From S146-42 sp965371965 (GTDB lineage Bacteria > Planctomycetota > Phycisphaerae > Phycisphaerales > UBA1924), in NCBI GenBank assembly GCA_965371965.1, contig CBDVAM010000169.1:1-6537 (forward strand): a stretch of DNA of 6,537 bases, read 5' to 3'. Shown piece after piece: positions 1-6,448 of this stretch (within the stretch, counting starts at the first letter, position 1; each line of letters begins with the position of its first letter). Both the position numbers and the translations under genes were made by a program. A model generated the notes under the pieces. It was not told the origin of the DNA and searched no databases. It was given only the letters and a program-made list of their open reading frames with translations.

Positions 1-543
1 CGGACGGACCCCCTCGGTCGGGATCAGGCGGGTCGTTTCCAGCCCGCTTGGCCCGCCGTCGAAACCGATTATCACCGTGTCAGCGGGAAGGACCGCGTAG
101 AAGCCGGTCTTCGGATCCTGGGTGATGAAATACCCGTTCTGTTCCAGCAGCGAGTTGAGGGTGTCCAGGAGTTGGTCCCTGGGCACGCTGAATCCGGAGT
201 TGAACATCACCTGCCCGCTGAGCCCCGGGTCGATATTGACATTCAGCCCCAGAATCGACGCGACCATATCGACGAGGTCGACCAGGTCCAGCGCGTCGCT
301 GAACGCCGAGAAGCTGACCATGTCGTCCTCTATCACCGGGTCCGCGGGCTGGACTTGATCTCCTGGGTCGATCTCGGGTTCTCCGAGCGGCTGTTCGTTC
401 CCGATGATCGTCCGCTCGGCGCTACCTGCGCTGGCCGTCCCGGACTGGGCCATGGCGGGCGAACTCATGGTCCCAGCCGCCAAGCCGCAGCATCCTGCGA
501 TCCACCACCGGCGGCCTCTGTTCACAGCTTTACTATCTCGCAC
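1..543 (-). CDS. Secretin N-terminal part (type II secretion GspD-like), cut by left edge
   Basis: This is the first 181 residues of a protein continuing beyond the left edge. Residues 8-32 form a signal peptide: basic n-region (N8-R12), hydrophobic stretch, and an AMA-Q signal peptidase I site after A32. Residues 33-74 are an acidic, Pro-rich linker. Residues about 75-155 resemble the secretin N0 domain: VSFSAFSDALDLVDLVDMVA, then LGLNVNIDPGLSGQVMF, a helix (QLLDTLNSLLEQNGY) and a final strand (GFYAVLPAD). LETTRLIP at 168-175 looks like the start of an N1 domain. In the family, N0 faces the periplasm and contacts inner-membrane partners, while the C-terminal part, not seen here, forms the outer-membrane channel. 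The GTG start is chosen because AGGAGG lies 8 bases upstream. An in-frame ATG at 591 would add 16 residues with no well-placed ribosome site. I15-A16-G17-C18 mimics a lipobox and R11-R12 a Tat motif, but the hydrophobic stretch before C18 is too short for a lipoprotein. A PilQ-type secretin is the main alternative. Confidence 0.75.
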   Translation of the reverse strand, partial: MRDSKAVNRGRRWWIAGCCGLAAGTMSSPAMAQSGTASAGSAERTIIGNEQPLGEPEIDPGDQVQPADPVIEDDMVSFSAFSDALDLVDLVDMVASILGLNVNIDPGLSGQVMFNSGFSVPRDQLLDTLNSLLEQNGYFITQDPKTGFYAVLPADTVIIGFDGGPSGLETTRLIPTEGVRP

Positions 544-551
544 GGCTCGTG

Positions 552-557
552 CCTCCT
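552..557 (-). promoter_or_regulatory. Ribosome binding site deciding the secretin GTG start
   Basis: On the minus strand this reads AGGAGG, with 8 bases to the GTG at 543. The spacing and match favour this GTG over the in-frame ATG at 591 and the GTG at 525, neither of which has a comparable site. Confidence 0.6.
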
Positions 558-615
558 CGGGTCTAACCTTATCCACCGTCGCCCTTGTCATCGTCGCGAC
601 GCGCCGATCCTCACC

Positions 616-1614
616 ATGCGCATCGTCAGCCTCCTGCCCAGTGCCACCGAGATCGTCTGCCTGCTCGGCGGACGCGATTGGCTGGTGGGCATCAGCCACG
701 AATGCGACTTCCCATCAGGGCTCGATTTGCCCATCTTGACAAGCCAGCGAACGCCGCAGAACCCCGATTCGGGCATCGACGCCGCGGCGATCGATCGGCA
801 GGTCTCGCCCCAGCTGGCCTCGGGCAACTCCCTCTACGACCTGAACGCACGAGCGCTCGAACAACTGCGGCCGGATCTGATTCTCACCCAGGATTTGTGC
901 TCGGTCTGCTCGATCGATCTGGAAACGGTCCGCGCCGTCGTCCGAGATCTGAAGGATTCCACCGGGCACGAGCCCGTGATCCTCAGCCTCAACCCCCAGA
1001 CCATCGAGGGCATGCTGGATGACGTCTTGCGGGTCGGCGAGGCGATAGACGCCGGCGCGCGCGCACAACAGGCCATGGTCCGCCTGCGCGAACGACTCTG
1101 GCGAGCCCAGGAGTTCGTCAATCCCTACCTCGATGGGCCGGTGGTAGGGTTCCTGGAGTGGACCGACCCTATCTACGTCGCCGGCCACTGGAATGTCCAG
1201 ATGATCGAGCGTGCCGGCGGACGCCACCCGCTCAACCCGACGCGCGATCCCGATATCGGCGGCGTGGGTGCCGGGATGCAAGCCGGAGATCGTCTCGCGG
1301 GTCCATCGATCCGCGTGCCGACAGAGGAGTTCGTGCGCACACAGCCGGAGTTCGTGATCATTGCCCCCTGCGGGCTCACGCTCGATCAATCGCGTGCCGA
1401 GGCGCGTCGATTGGGCGCACAATCGTGGTTCTCTGAGTTGGCGGCGGTGCGTCACAATCGCGTCGCGATCGTCGATGGCAATCAGATGTTCAATCGCCCC
1501 GGGCCGAGGCTTGTGGACGCGTTCGAGTTCCTCGTCGGGTTTCTCAACGATCGCCCGGCGGTGATTCCCGAGGGATTTCCATGGGAGTTGGCTCAGCCCG
1601 GACGCCGGCCCTGA
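616..1614 (+). CDS. Cytosolic BtuF/TroA-like cobalamin or metal-complex binding protein
   Basis: The protein has 332 residues and resembles COG0614 substrate-binding proteins (BtuF, FepB type), which bind cobalamin, haem or ferric complexes in two lobes joined by a long helix. The N-terminal lobe shows MRIVSLLPSATE at 1-12, GISHECDFP at 25-33 and LRPDLILTQDLCSVC at 84-98. The linking helix is about 131-167. The C-terminal lobe has VVGFLEWTDPIYVAGHW at 176-192, ERAGG at 198-202, FVIIAPCG at 246-253 and a final FNRPGPRLVDAFEFL. No signal peptide is visible: the first beta strand begins at residue 2. The protein should therefore be cytosolic, unlike true ABC transporter receptors, and no permease or ATPase gene is in the window. 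Such signal-less relatives are often annotated as cobalamin-binding proteins, but their role is not established. Conserved-looking thiols are C30, C95, C98 and C252. Reading could open upstream to 172, but that stretch lies antisense to the secretin, has no family match, and the ATG at 616 begins exactly at the family motif. No ribosome site precedes this ATG and no cobalamin riboswitch is visible in the 72-base leader. Confidence 0.85.
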   Translation: MRIVSLLPSATEIVCLLGGRDWLVGISHECDFPSGLDLPILTSQRTPQNPDSGIDAAAIDRQVSPQLASGNSLYDLNARALEQLRPDLILTQDLCSVCSIDLETVRAVVRDLKDSTGHEPVILSLNPQTIEGMLDDVLRVGEAIDAGARAQQAMVRLRERLWRAQEFVNPYLDGPVVGFLEWTDPIYVAGHWNVQMIERAGGRHPLNPTRDPDIGGVGAGMQAGDRLAGPSIRVPTEEFVRTQPEFVIIAPCGLTLDQSRAEARRLGAQSWFSELAAVRHNRVAIVDGNQMFNRPGPRLVDAFEFLVGFLNDRPAVIPEGFPWELAQPGRRP

Positions 1615-1617
1615 GCC
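1590..1617 (+). other. Hairpin spanning the stop codon of the BtuF-like gene
   Basis: GGCTCAG (1590-1596) pairs with CTGAGCC (1611-1617), and inside the loop CCGG, ACG and CCGG can add four pairs. The stop codon at 1612-1614 lies in the right arm. There is no T-tract after it, so it is a poor intrinsic terminator. It could be an RNA stability or processing element, or chance pairing in GC-rich DNA. Confidence 0.25.
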
Positions 1618-1691
1618 CTCGAAGGTCCCGAGCCCCAAATCAGCGAATGGGCCAAGACGCCCCGTCGGTGCGGCGCTTCAATACTTGTCGT

Positions 1692-1697
1692 AAGGAG
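1692..1697 (+). promoter_or_regulatory. Ribosome binding site for the M24 peptidase
   Basis: AAGGAG with 6 bases to the ATG at 1704. It decides the start: the frame is open back to 1581, inside the preceding gene, but only 1704 has a ribosome site and yields a family-like N-terminus. Confidence 0.65.
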
Positions 1698-1703
1698 TCG
1701 TCC

Positions 1704-2858
1704 ATGCCAGAAGCAACGCTGTACGCCGGGATTTCAGATATCAACGCCGCGTTCTACCGGCGGATCCGTTTCGGCGTGGGCGATCCCGCGGCGATCATCG
1801 ATGTGCTCGATGGCGACGCCAAGCCCTGCGAATCCCTGTTGGTCATCCGTGATATCGAGATGGAGCGTGCCCGCAAGCACGCCCTGGCCGACACCGTGGC
1901 TTGTCCCAAGGATTTTACGCCCTCGGGCGGGCTCAGCGGCGACCGCGAGACCGCCACCGCCCAGGCGACCGCCGAGGCGCTCAAACGTCTGGGCGTGACC
2001 CGCGTGCGTGCCCATCGGACCACGCCGCTGATCTACACCGACCATATCGCAAGGGCCGGCGTCGAGGTCGTCTATGACCCCGAGCTGGGCCTGCTCGCCC
2101 AGCGTCAAAAAGATGAGACCGAGCTCGCCCTTCTTCGCGAGGCCCAGGCGGCGACCGAGCGCGTCATGCGCTTCGCCTGCGAGATGGTCGCCGGCGCTTC
2201 ACCTTCATCGAGCGGTGTGCTGGAAGTTGATGGGCAACCGCTCACCAGCGAGCGCGTGCGGTCAGAGATCGATATCTTCCTGCTCCGCGAGGGCTACGAG
2301 AACACCGACTCCATCGTTGCCGGCGGCGCCCAGGGCGCAGACTGCCACAATCGAGGCTCGGGCGAGCTGCGCACCGCTGAGACCGTCATCATCGACATAT
2401 TCCCCAAGAGCAAGTCCACCCGCTACTGCGGCGACTGCACCCGCACCGTCGTCCACGGCGAGATTCCTGGCGAGGTCCAGCGCATGCACGCCGTGGTCGT
2501 CGAGGCCAAGGCCGCGGGCATCGCGGCGACTCGCGCCGGGGTCACCGGCGAGGACGTGCATCGTGCCGTCATCAAGGTCATCGAGGCCAACGGCTACCAC
2601 ATGGGCCTGCACTCCGGGTCCGACGACGACACTATCCGCATGGCCCACGGCACCGGGCACGGCATCGGCCTGGACGTCCACGAGCCGCCACTCTTGGATA
2701 TCGCCGGCCCCGAACTGCTCATCGGCGACGTGCTGACGATTGAGCCGGGGCTGTATGGATTCGAGGTCGGCGGCATCCGGGTCGAGGACATGGTCGCCGT
2801 GACGGCAGAGGGGTGCGAGAACTTCAATAGCCTGCCAGAAGGCCTCAGATGGCGGTAA
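1704..2858 (+). CDS. M24 family metallopeptidase (Xaa-Pro aminopeptidase/prolidase type)
   Basis: The protein has 384 residues, close to the usual length of bacterial Xaa-Pro peptidases of the pita-bread fold. Residues 1-130 are the divergent N-terminal domain, and about 138-378 the catalytic domain. All five expected metal ligands can be placed: D231 (VIIDIFPK), D244 (CGDCTRT), H319 (HGTGHGIGLDVHE), E347 (LTIEPGLY) and E361 (GGIRVEDMVAV). H326 fits the second-shell histidine. The family uses two divalent metals, usually Mn, to remove an N-terminal residue preceding proline or to split Xaa-Pro dipeptides. No signal peptide is visible, so it is probably cytosolic and acts in peptide recycling. 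C242 and C245 flank the ligand D244, which I find unusual. It lies 89 bases after the BtuF-like gene on the same strand with its own ribosome site, so cotranscription is possible. Exact substrate (aminopeptidase P or prolidase) cannot be decided from sequence alone. Confidence 0.88.
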   Translation: MPEATLYAGISDINAAFYRRIRFGVGDPAAIIDVLDGDAKPCESLLVIRDIEMERARKHALADTVACPKDFTPSGGLSGDRETATAQATAEALKRLGVTRVRAHRTTPLIYTDHIARAGVEVVYDPELGLLAQRQKDETELALLREAQAATERVMRFACEMVAGASPSSSGVLEVDGQPLTSERVRSEIDIFLLREGYENTDSIVAGGAQGADCHNRGSGELRTAETVIIDIFPKSKSTRYCGDCTRTVVHGEIPGEVQRMHAVVVEAKAAGIAATRAGVTGEDVHRAVIKVIEANGYHMGLHSGSDDDTIRMAHGTGHGIGLDVHEPPLLDIAGPELLIGDVLTIEPGLYGFEVGGIRVEDMVAVTAEGCENFNSLPEGLRWR

Positions 2859-2896
2859 TGCAGCATTAATACCCACAAAAACTGGGTATTTATTAC
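2855..2896 (+). terminator. AT-rich hairpin after the peptidase gene, possible terminator
   Basis: AATACCCA (2868-2875) pairs perfectly over 8 bases with TGGGTATT (2883-2890) around the loop CAAAAAC. An outer GTAAT (2855-2859) can pair with ATTAC (2892-2896). A second nested option is TAATGC with GCATTA (2856-2868). It begins at the stop codon of the peptidase and stands out in AT content from the surrounding DNA. The expected T-tract is missing on both strands, so efficient intrinsic termination is uncertain. It could also shield the 3' end of the message. Confidence 0.4.
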
Positions 2897-2993
2897 GGCA
2901 TTTTGGCGCAGTTTTCCTTTGGAGAACGGGCATCCGCGCGGTACCCTTATCCCAACGCCCTTCGCTTTGTTCGGCGATGGGGGATTGAGAGTC

Positions 2994-3038
2994 ATGCTCT
3001 CCGGAGGAATCCGGAGTTGGTGGGGGACAAGACGATGA
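2994..3038 (+). CDS. Possible 14-residue upstream reading frame overlapping the next start
   Basis: ATG at 2994 opens a 14-codon frame (MLSGGIRSWWGTRR) whose TGA overlaps the ATG of the PEP-CTERM gene in an ATGA arrangement at 3035-3038. GGGGGA at 2979-2984 is a possible ribosome site 9 bases upstream. Two neighbouring Trp codons (3018-3023) overlap the ribosome site of the downstream gene. A small hairpin (CCGGA, GGAA, TCCGG at 3001-3014) lies within it. It could be a coupling leader, but frames this short arise often by chance. No known leader peptide is recognised. Confidence 0.2.
   Translation: MLSGGIRSWWGTRR
3022..3027 (+). promoter_or_regulatory. Ribosome binding site deciding the PEP-CTERM start
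   Basis: GGGGGA with 7 bases to the ATG at 3035. It supports this start, which gives a clean signal peptide, over a TTG-initiated extension back to 2903 that would bury the signal peptide behind 44 polar residues. Confidence 0.55.
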
Positions 3039-3799
3039 AGATTCGTACCGCTCTGATTGGTGCCGCTTGTGGTCTGGCCGCAAGCGCGAGCGCCCAAACC
3101 GAGGTTCTGTACACCACCAACGGCGACGGCGGCACCATGACCATGTACCAGGGGGGCATTGGCACTCAGGTCAACACCCACGTCCGTGGCTACCCCATCG
3201 CCGTCAACCAGTCCGTCTGGATCGGCGACTACAACGGCAACCAGCCCAACTCCCTTGAGTACGATCTCGCCGGCAACGCAACCGGCGGCTCCGTGCCCTA
3301 TAGCGCTGTCAACGCCGTCGACGCCACATCCGATGGCTCCTTTGGCTACGAACTCGGGAATGCCTTCGGTTCAAGCGGCACGGTCTACCGCCTCGGCGCC
3401 GACCTCGACTCGACCAACCGCATCGCGCTCTTTGACGTCGGGACGGATGGGCGAGACAGCCGGTTCGTCGGCATCACCTATGACCACGACCGTGGAACGC
3501 TCTGGATCTCTGCCGCCACAAACATCTATGAGTTCGACCTCGCCGGCAACCAGTTGGGCTTCTTCGGGCATAGCGAGGGCGACGGGCACGCGCTGGCGTA
3601 CGAGTCCAGCACCGGCACCCTCTGGACCGCTCGCAGCAGCACGCTCAACCAGTACGACCGCAGCGGGAACTTGCTCCAGACCGTCAACACGGACATTCCC
3701 GCCGGCAACAACTGGGGCGCCGAGTTCGCCGTTCCCGCGCCGGGCACGCTCGCGTTGCTGGGCCTGGGCGGCCTCGTCGCGGCACGCCGGCGTCGCTGA
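3035..3799 (+). CDS. Secreted PEP-CTERM protein with beta-propeller-like repeats
   Basis: The protein has 254 residues. Residues 1-20 are a signal peptide (MKIRTALIGAACGLAASASA) with cleavage after A20. The C-terminus, 233-254, is a PEP-CTERM sorting tail: VPAPGT, then a hydrophobic segment LALLGLGGLVAA, then RRRR. In this family the tail is thought to be recognised by an exosortase, which cleaves near the PEP motif and passes the protein on to the cell surface or matrix; here the middle Glu is Ala. The body contains related units built as W, short strand, Tyr/Phe-Asp, then a Gly-Asn turn: 61-85 (VWIGDYNGNQ, YDLAGN), 156-177 (LWISAATNIYEFDLAGNQLG) and 196-217 (LWTARSSTLNQYDRSGNLLQ). The last two are exactly 40 residues apart, as expected of propeller blades. 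It is not recognised as a specific named protein and no enzyme motif is visible. It appears to be a single-gene unit, with a hairpin before and a terminator after it. No exosortase gene is in the window. Confidence 0.85.
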   Translation: MKIRTALIGAACGLAASASAQTEVLYTTNGDGGTMTMYQGGIGTQVNTHVRGYPIAVNQSVWIGDYNGNQPNSLEYDLAGNATGGSVPYSAVNAVDATSDGSFGYELGNAFGSSGTVYRLGADLDSTNRIALFDVGTDGRDSRFVGITYDHDRGTLWISAATNIYEFDLAGNQLGFFGHSEGDGHALAYESSTGTLWTARSSTLNQYDRSGNLLQTVNTDIPAGNNWGAEFAVPAPGTLALLGLGGLVAARRRR

Positions 3800-3834
3800 T
3801 CGCGCTCGAAGCGACATTCCACTGAATCCGAAGG

Positions 3835-3864
3835 CCCCGCGTCGACGACGCGGGGTTTTCTTTT
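3835..3864 (+). terminator. Intrinsic terminator after the PEP-CTERM gene
   Basis: CCCCGCGTC (3835-3843) pairs perfectly with GACGCGGGG (3847-3855) over 9 bases with a GAC loop, followed by TTTTCTTTT (3856-3864). It lies 35 bases after the stop codon and between convergent genes. On the minus strand the same hairpin lies 67 bases beyond the RNase R stop but lacks a T-tract there, so it acts mainly for the plus strand. Confidence 0.9.
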
Positions 3865-3930
3865 CATACGCCATCCGCGATCAACTCGATATCATCTGTC
3901 CGCCCTGCTCTATCCCCCGACGGTCCTCGC

Positions 3931-6390
3931 CTACTTCTTGTCCTTCCGATAATCCTTCTTCCCCTTATCCCGCTGCTTGCTCTTGCGGCTGCGTCGCTGC
4001 CCGCCGGTCATCTTGCTCATATCACCGAAGCCTGCGCCCTTGCTGCCGTCCATGCCCCCGCCGGTCGGGTCGCCCCCGAGTTTGAGGCCCCCGGCCTTGG
4101 GCTTGCCCGCCGCCCGGCTGGCGGGGCTGTCGATGACCAGATCCATCTGGCGGGCCGCGAGATCGACCGCCGCGATCCGCACCCGCACGCGATCGCCCAT
4201 CGAGTACGCTCTGCCGGAGTTCACGTCCATGAGCGCGCCCGTGCGGTCATCGATCTTCCATTTGGGTATTTTATTGTCGCGCGTGGTGTCGCCCGCCAGG
4301 TCCGCGGCCTTGATCATGCCGTCGGCGAGGTATTTATCAATCTGTACGAACACGCCGCGCGTAGAGACGCCGGTGATGACGCCGTCGAGCACCTCGCCGA
4401 TCTTCTCGGCGAGCAGTTGTAATACCAGGAACTGTCTCAGCTCGCGCTCGGCGGCCTCGGCCTCGGTCTCGCGCATCGAGCAGTGGCGACCCAGCACCAC
4501 CAGATCCTCTTCAGGAATGCACACATCGGCGTCCATCATCTTGTCGCCAAGGGCTTGCCAGGCGTCGTCGCTCTTGGGCGGGTTCTCGCCGTTATTGGTT
4601 CGCCCGAGATATTCCGCCAGCGCCCGGTGTACGGTCAGGTCGGGATATCGGCGGATCGGGCTGGTGAAATGCGCGTACGCATTGCTCGCCAGCGCGTAGT
4701 GCCCGATGAGCGCCGGGCTGTATTCGGCCTTGGTCAAAGTGCGCAGCACGGCCATGTGCACGGCCCTCGCCGCGGGCTTGCCGTAGGTCGCTTTGAGCAA
4801 GCCTTGCAACTCCTCACGCGTCGGGTTCTCGGGGATGCGATATCCCGCGACGGTCGCGACCTTTCGCAAGGTATCGGTCTCCCCCGGCGTGGGCTCGGGG
4901 TGGATCCGGCGCAACACCGGCACATGCAACCGCTCGAACAGACGCGCCACCGCCTCGTTGGCCTCCACCATGAACATTTCAATCAGCGTGTGCGTGTACG
5001 CGTCGTCCTCGGGCACGGCGTCGATCACCTTGCCGTCATCATCGAACACGAGCTCGGCGTCGGGCAGATCCAGATGGATCATGCCATTCTCATCGCGCCG
5101 GCGCTCGATCGCCTTGGCGCAGACGTTCATCTCCTTGAGCGTTTCGATCAACTCGGGCGTGTAGTTGGCCTCGGTCTTGGCGTGCTTCTTGGCTTCCTCT
5201 TCATTCCCGTCGATCAGCGCCTGGGCCTCGAGATACGTCATCCGCTTGCGGCTCTTGATGATCGACTGGCAATACCGCTCGTTTCGCACGCGTCCTCTCT
5301 TGTCATACTCGACGAACACGCACTTGGCGTACCGCTCGACGCCCTCTTGCAGCGAGCAGATGCCGTTGCTCAGAATCTCCGGCAGCATCGGGATCACAAG
5401 CCTCGGCAAGTAGCACGAGTTCGCCCGGTCCTTCGCCTCAACATCCAGCGGCGACTTGGGGTCAATAAAATGCGCGACGTCGGCGATGTGGATCCCCACC
5501 CGCCAGCCGTCCTTGAGCTTCGTGATACTCAGCGCATCGTCGTAATCCTTGGCGTCGGGCGGATCGATCGTGCAGATGAACTCGTCGGTCAGATCCGCCC
5601 GCCCCTCGAGCGCCTCGCCGCCGAGAAACGTGGCGATCTCCGTCTCGTAGCGGCGCGTCTGCTCGCGGGCCTGATCGAGCGTCGAGTCTGGAAACTCTCC
5701 CGGTAGGTCGTGGGCGAGGATCACCGCGTGGGTCTCCACATCGGGCATCCCGGCCTCGCCAAGCACCTTGGAAATCACGCCCTCGGCGAGCTCTCGCCCC
5801 TCAGGGAAATCGGTGATGTCCACGATGACCTTGTCGCCGGGCTTGACGTTCTTGGCCTCGGCGTCGCGCACGACGATCGGATCGCGGAGGATCTTGCCAT
5901 CGGGCTGCACCAGCCACTGCCCGCCGGACTTCATGACCTCGCCGCTGAACGTCGTCCGCTTGCGCTGGAGGATCTCGACGATCTCGCCCTTGAACTGCTT
6001 CTGCTGGAAGTCGCCGCGTCGCTCGCGTCCCTTGTCGCGCCAGATCCGCACGCGGACCGTGTCGCCGCTCATGGCATCGCCCGCATCTCGCGGCCCGACA
6101 AACACGGAGCGTTCGCGCGTCTTGCGTTGGAGCTCGACAAACCCGAATCCCGCCTGGGCACGCCGAAACTCGCCGTCGAGCACCTCGGGCAGATCCTCGA
6201 TGCTCGGCAGGCTCGCCCGCCCCTGCTCATCAAGCAGGAGCTTGCCCTCTTCTGCGAGCTGGAAGACCGCCTTCTTGAAGTCTTCGAGATCGTCGATGCG
6301 CAGCTCCTTGGCGAGCAGCGCGATGTGGCGCTCGCCGTACCGCTCGTCGGCGAGGTGGGTCAGCAGTCGGGCTTCATACTTGAGGGCCAT
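3931..6390 (-). CDS. rnr: Ribonuclease R
   Basis: The protein has 819 residues, the usual size of RNase R, a processive 3'-to-5' exoribonuclease that degrades structured RNA and takes part in rRNA quality control and mRNA turnover in the cytosol. Domains in order: a winged-helix N-terminus (1-65), cold-shock domain 1 (about 70-118, with AQAGFGFVEL and VFVGP), cold-shock domain 2 (about 148-230), the catalytic RNB domain (about 265-595), an S1 domain (667-754, GEVLDGVITGVSTRGVFVQI) and a Gly- then Lys/Arg-rich tail (755-819). The catalytic centre is TIDPPDAKDYDDALS: D276, D282, D284 and D285 match the four magnesium-binding Asp residues of the family. HFTSPIRRYPDLTVHR at 574-589 is the second family signature, with R580 near the expected catalytic Arg. 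The winged helix, S1 domain and basic tail favour RNase R over RNase II. The ATG at 6390 has AGGAGG 4 bases upstream (6395-6400). No frameshift or missing domain is seen. It is convergent to the PEP-CTERM gene and seems to stand alone here. Confidence 0.97.
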   Translation of the reverse strand: MALKYEARLLTHLADERYGERHIALLAKELRIDDLEDFKKAVFQLAEEGKLLLDEQGRASLPSIEDLPEVLDGEFRRAQAGFGFVELQRKTRERSVFVGPRDAGDAMSGDTVRVRIWRDKGRERRGDFQQKQFKGEIVEILQRKRTTFSGEVMKSGGQWLVQPDGKILRDPIVVRDAEAKNVKPGDKVIVDITDFPEGRELAEGVISKVLGEAGMPDVETHAVILAHDLPGEFPDSTLDQAREQTRRYETEIATFLGGEALEGRADLTDEFICTIDPPDAKDYDDALSITKLKDGWRVGIHIADVAHFIDPKSPLDVEAKDRANSCYLPRLVIPMLPEILSNGICSLQEGVERYAKCVFVEYDKRGRVRNERYCQSIIKSRKRMTYLEAQALIDGNEEEAKKHAKTEANYTPELIETLKEMNVCAKAIERRRDENGMIHLDLPDAELVFDDDGKVIDAVPEDDAYTHTLIEMFMVEANEAVARLFERLHVPVLRRIHPEPTPGETDTLRKVATVAGYRIPENPTREELQGLLKATYGKPAARAVHMAVLRTLTKAEYSPALIGHYALASNAYAHFTSPIRRYPDLTVHRALAEYLGRTNNGENPPKSDDAWQALGDKMMDADVCIPEEDLVVLGRHCSMRETEAEAAERELRQFLVLQLLAEKIGEVLDGVITGVSTRGVFVQIDKYLADGMIKAADLAGDTTRDNKIPKWKIDDRTGALMDVNSGRAYSMGDRVRVRIAAVDLAARQMDLVIDSPASRAAGKPKAGGLKLGGDPTGGGMDGSKGAGFGDMSKMTGGQRRSRKSKQRDKGKKDYRKDKK

Positions 6391-6394
6391 GTGG

Positions 6395-6400
6395 CCTCCT
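6395..6400 (-). promoter_or_regulatory. Strong ribosome binding site of RNase R
   Basis: On the minus strand this reads AGGAGG, within TAAGGAGG, 4 bases before the ATG at 6390. The match to the 16S rRNA 3' end is full-length, though the spacing is rather short. It fixes the RNase R start. Confidence 0.7.
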
Positions 6401-6448
6401 TAGCTGGATTGGTAGAGATTCACGAGGGGCACTGTATCGAGAGAATGG

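Noticed and set aside
172..615. Upstream extension of the BtuF-like reading frame
   Set aside because: It is antisense to the secretin, has no family resemblance, and the BtuF-like motif begins exactly at the ATG at 616.
544..615. Cobalamin riboswitch before the BtuF-like gene
   Set aside because: The spacer is only 72 bases and shows neither the B12 box nor the long folded structure required.
715..1638. 307-residue minus-strand open frame opposite the BtuF-like gene
   Set aside because: It shadows a clearly conserved gene, its translation has no recognisable domain, and such frames are expected in GC-rich DNA.
2919..2947. Possible promoter TTGGAG, 17 bases, TACCCT before the PEP-CTERM gene
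   Set aside because: The spacing is right but each hexamer matches the consensus at only three of six bases, which is too weak to call.
2262..3083. 273-residue minus-strand open frame opposite the peptidase end
   Set aside because: It covers the conserved M24 active-site region and the following hairpin, and its translation shows no family features.
3159..4085. 308-residue plus-strand frame through the PEP-CTERM gene, terminator and RNase R end
   Set aside because: The translation is Ser/Pro/Thr/Ala-rich low complexity typical of an off-frame reading, and it runs through a strong terminator.
4483..5706. 407-residue plus-strand frame antisense to RNase R
   Set aside because: It mirrors conserved RNase R codons, has no domain signature and no convincing ribosome site.
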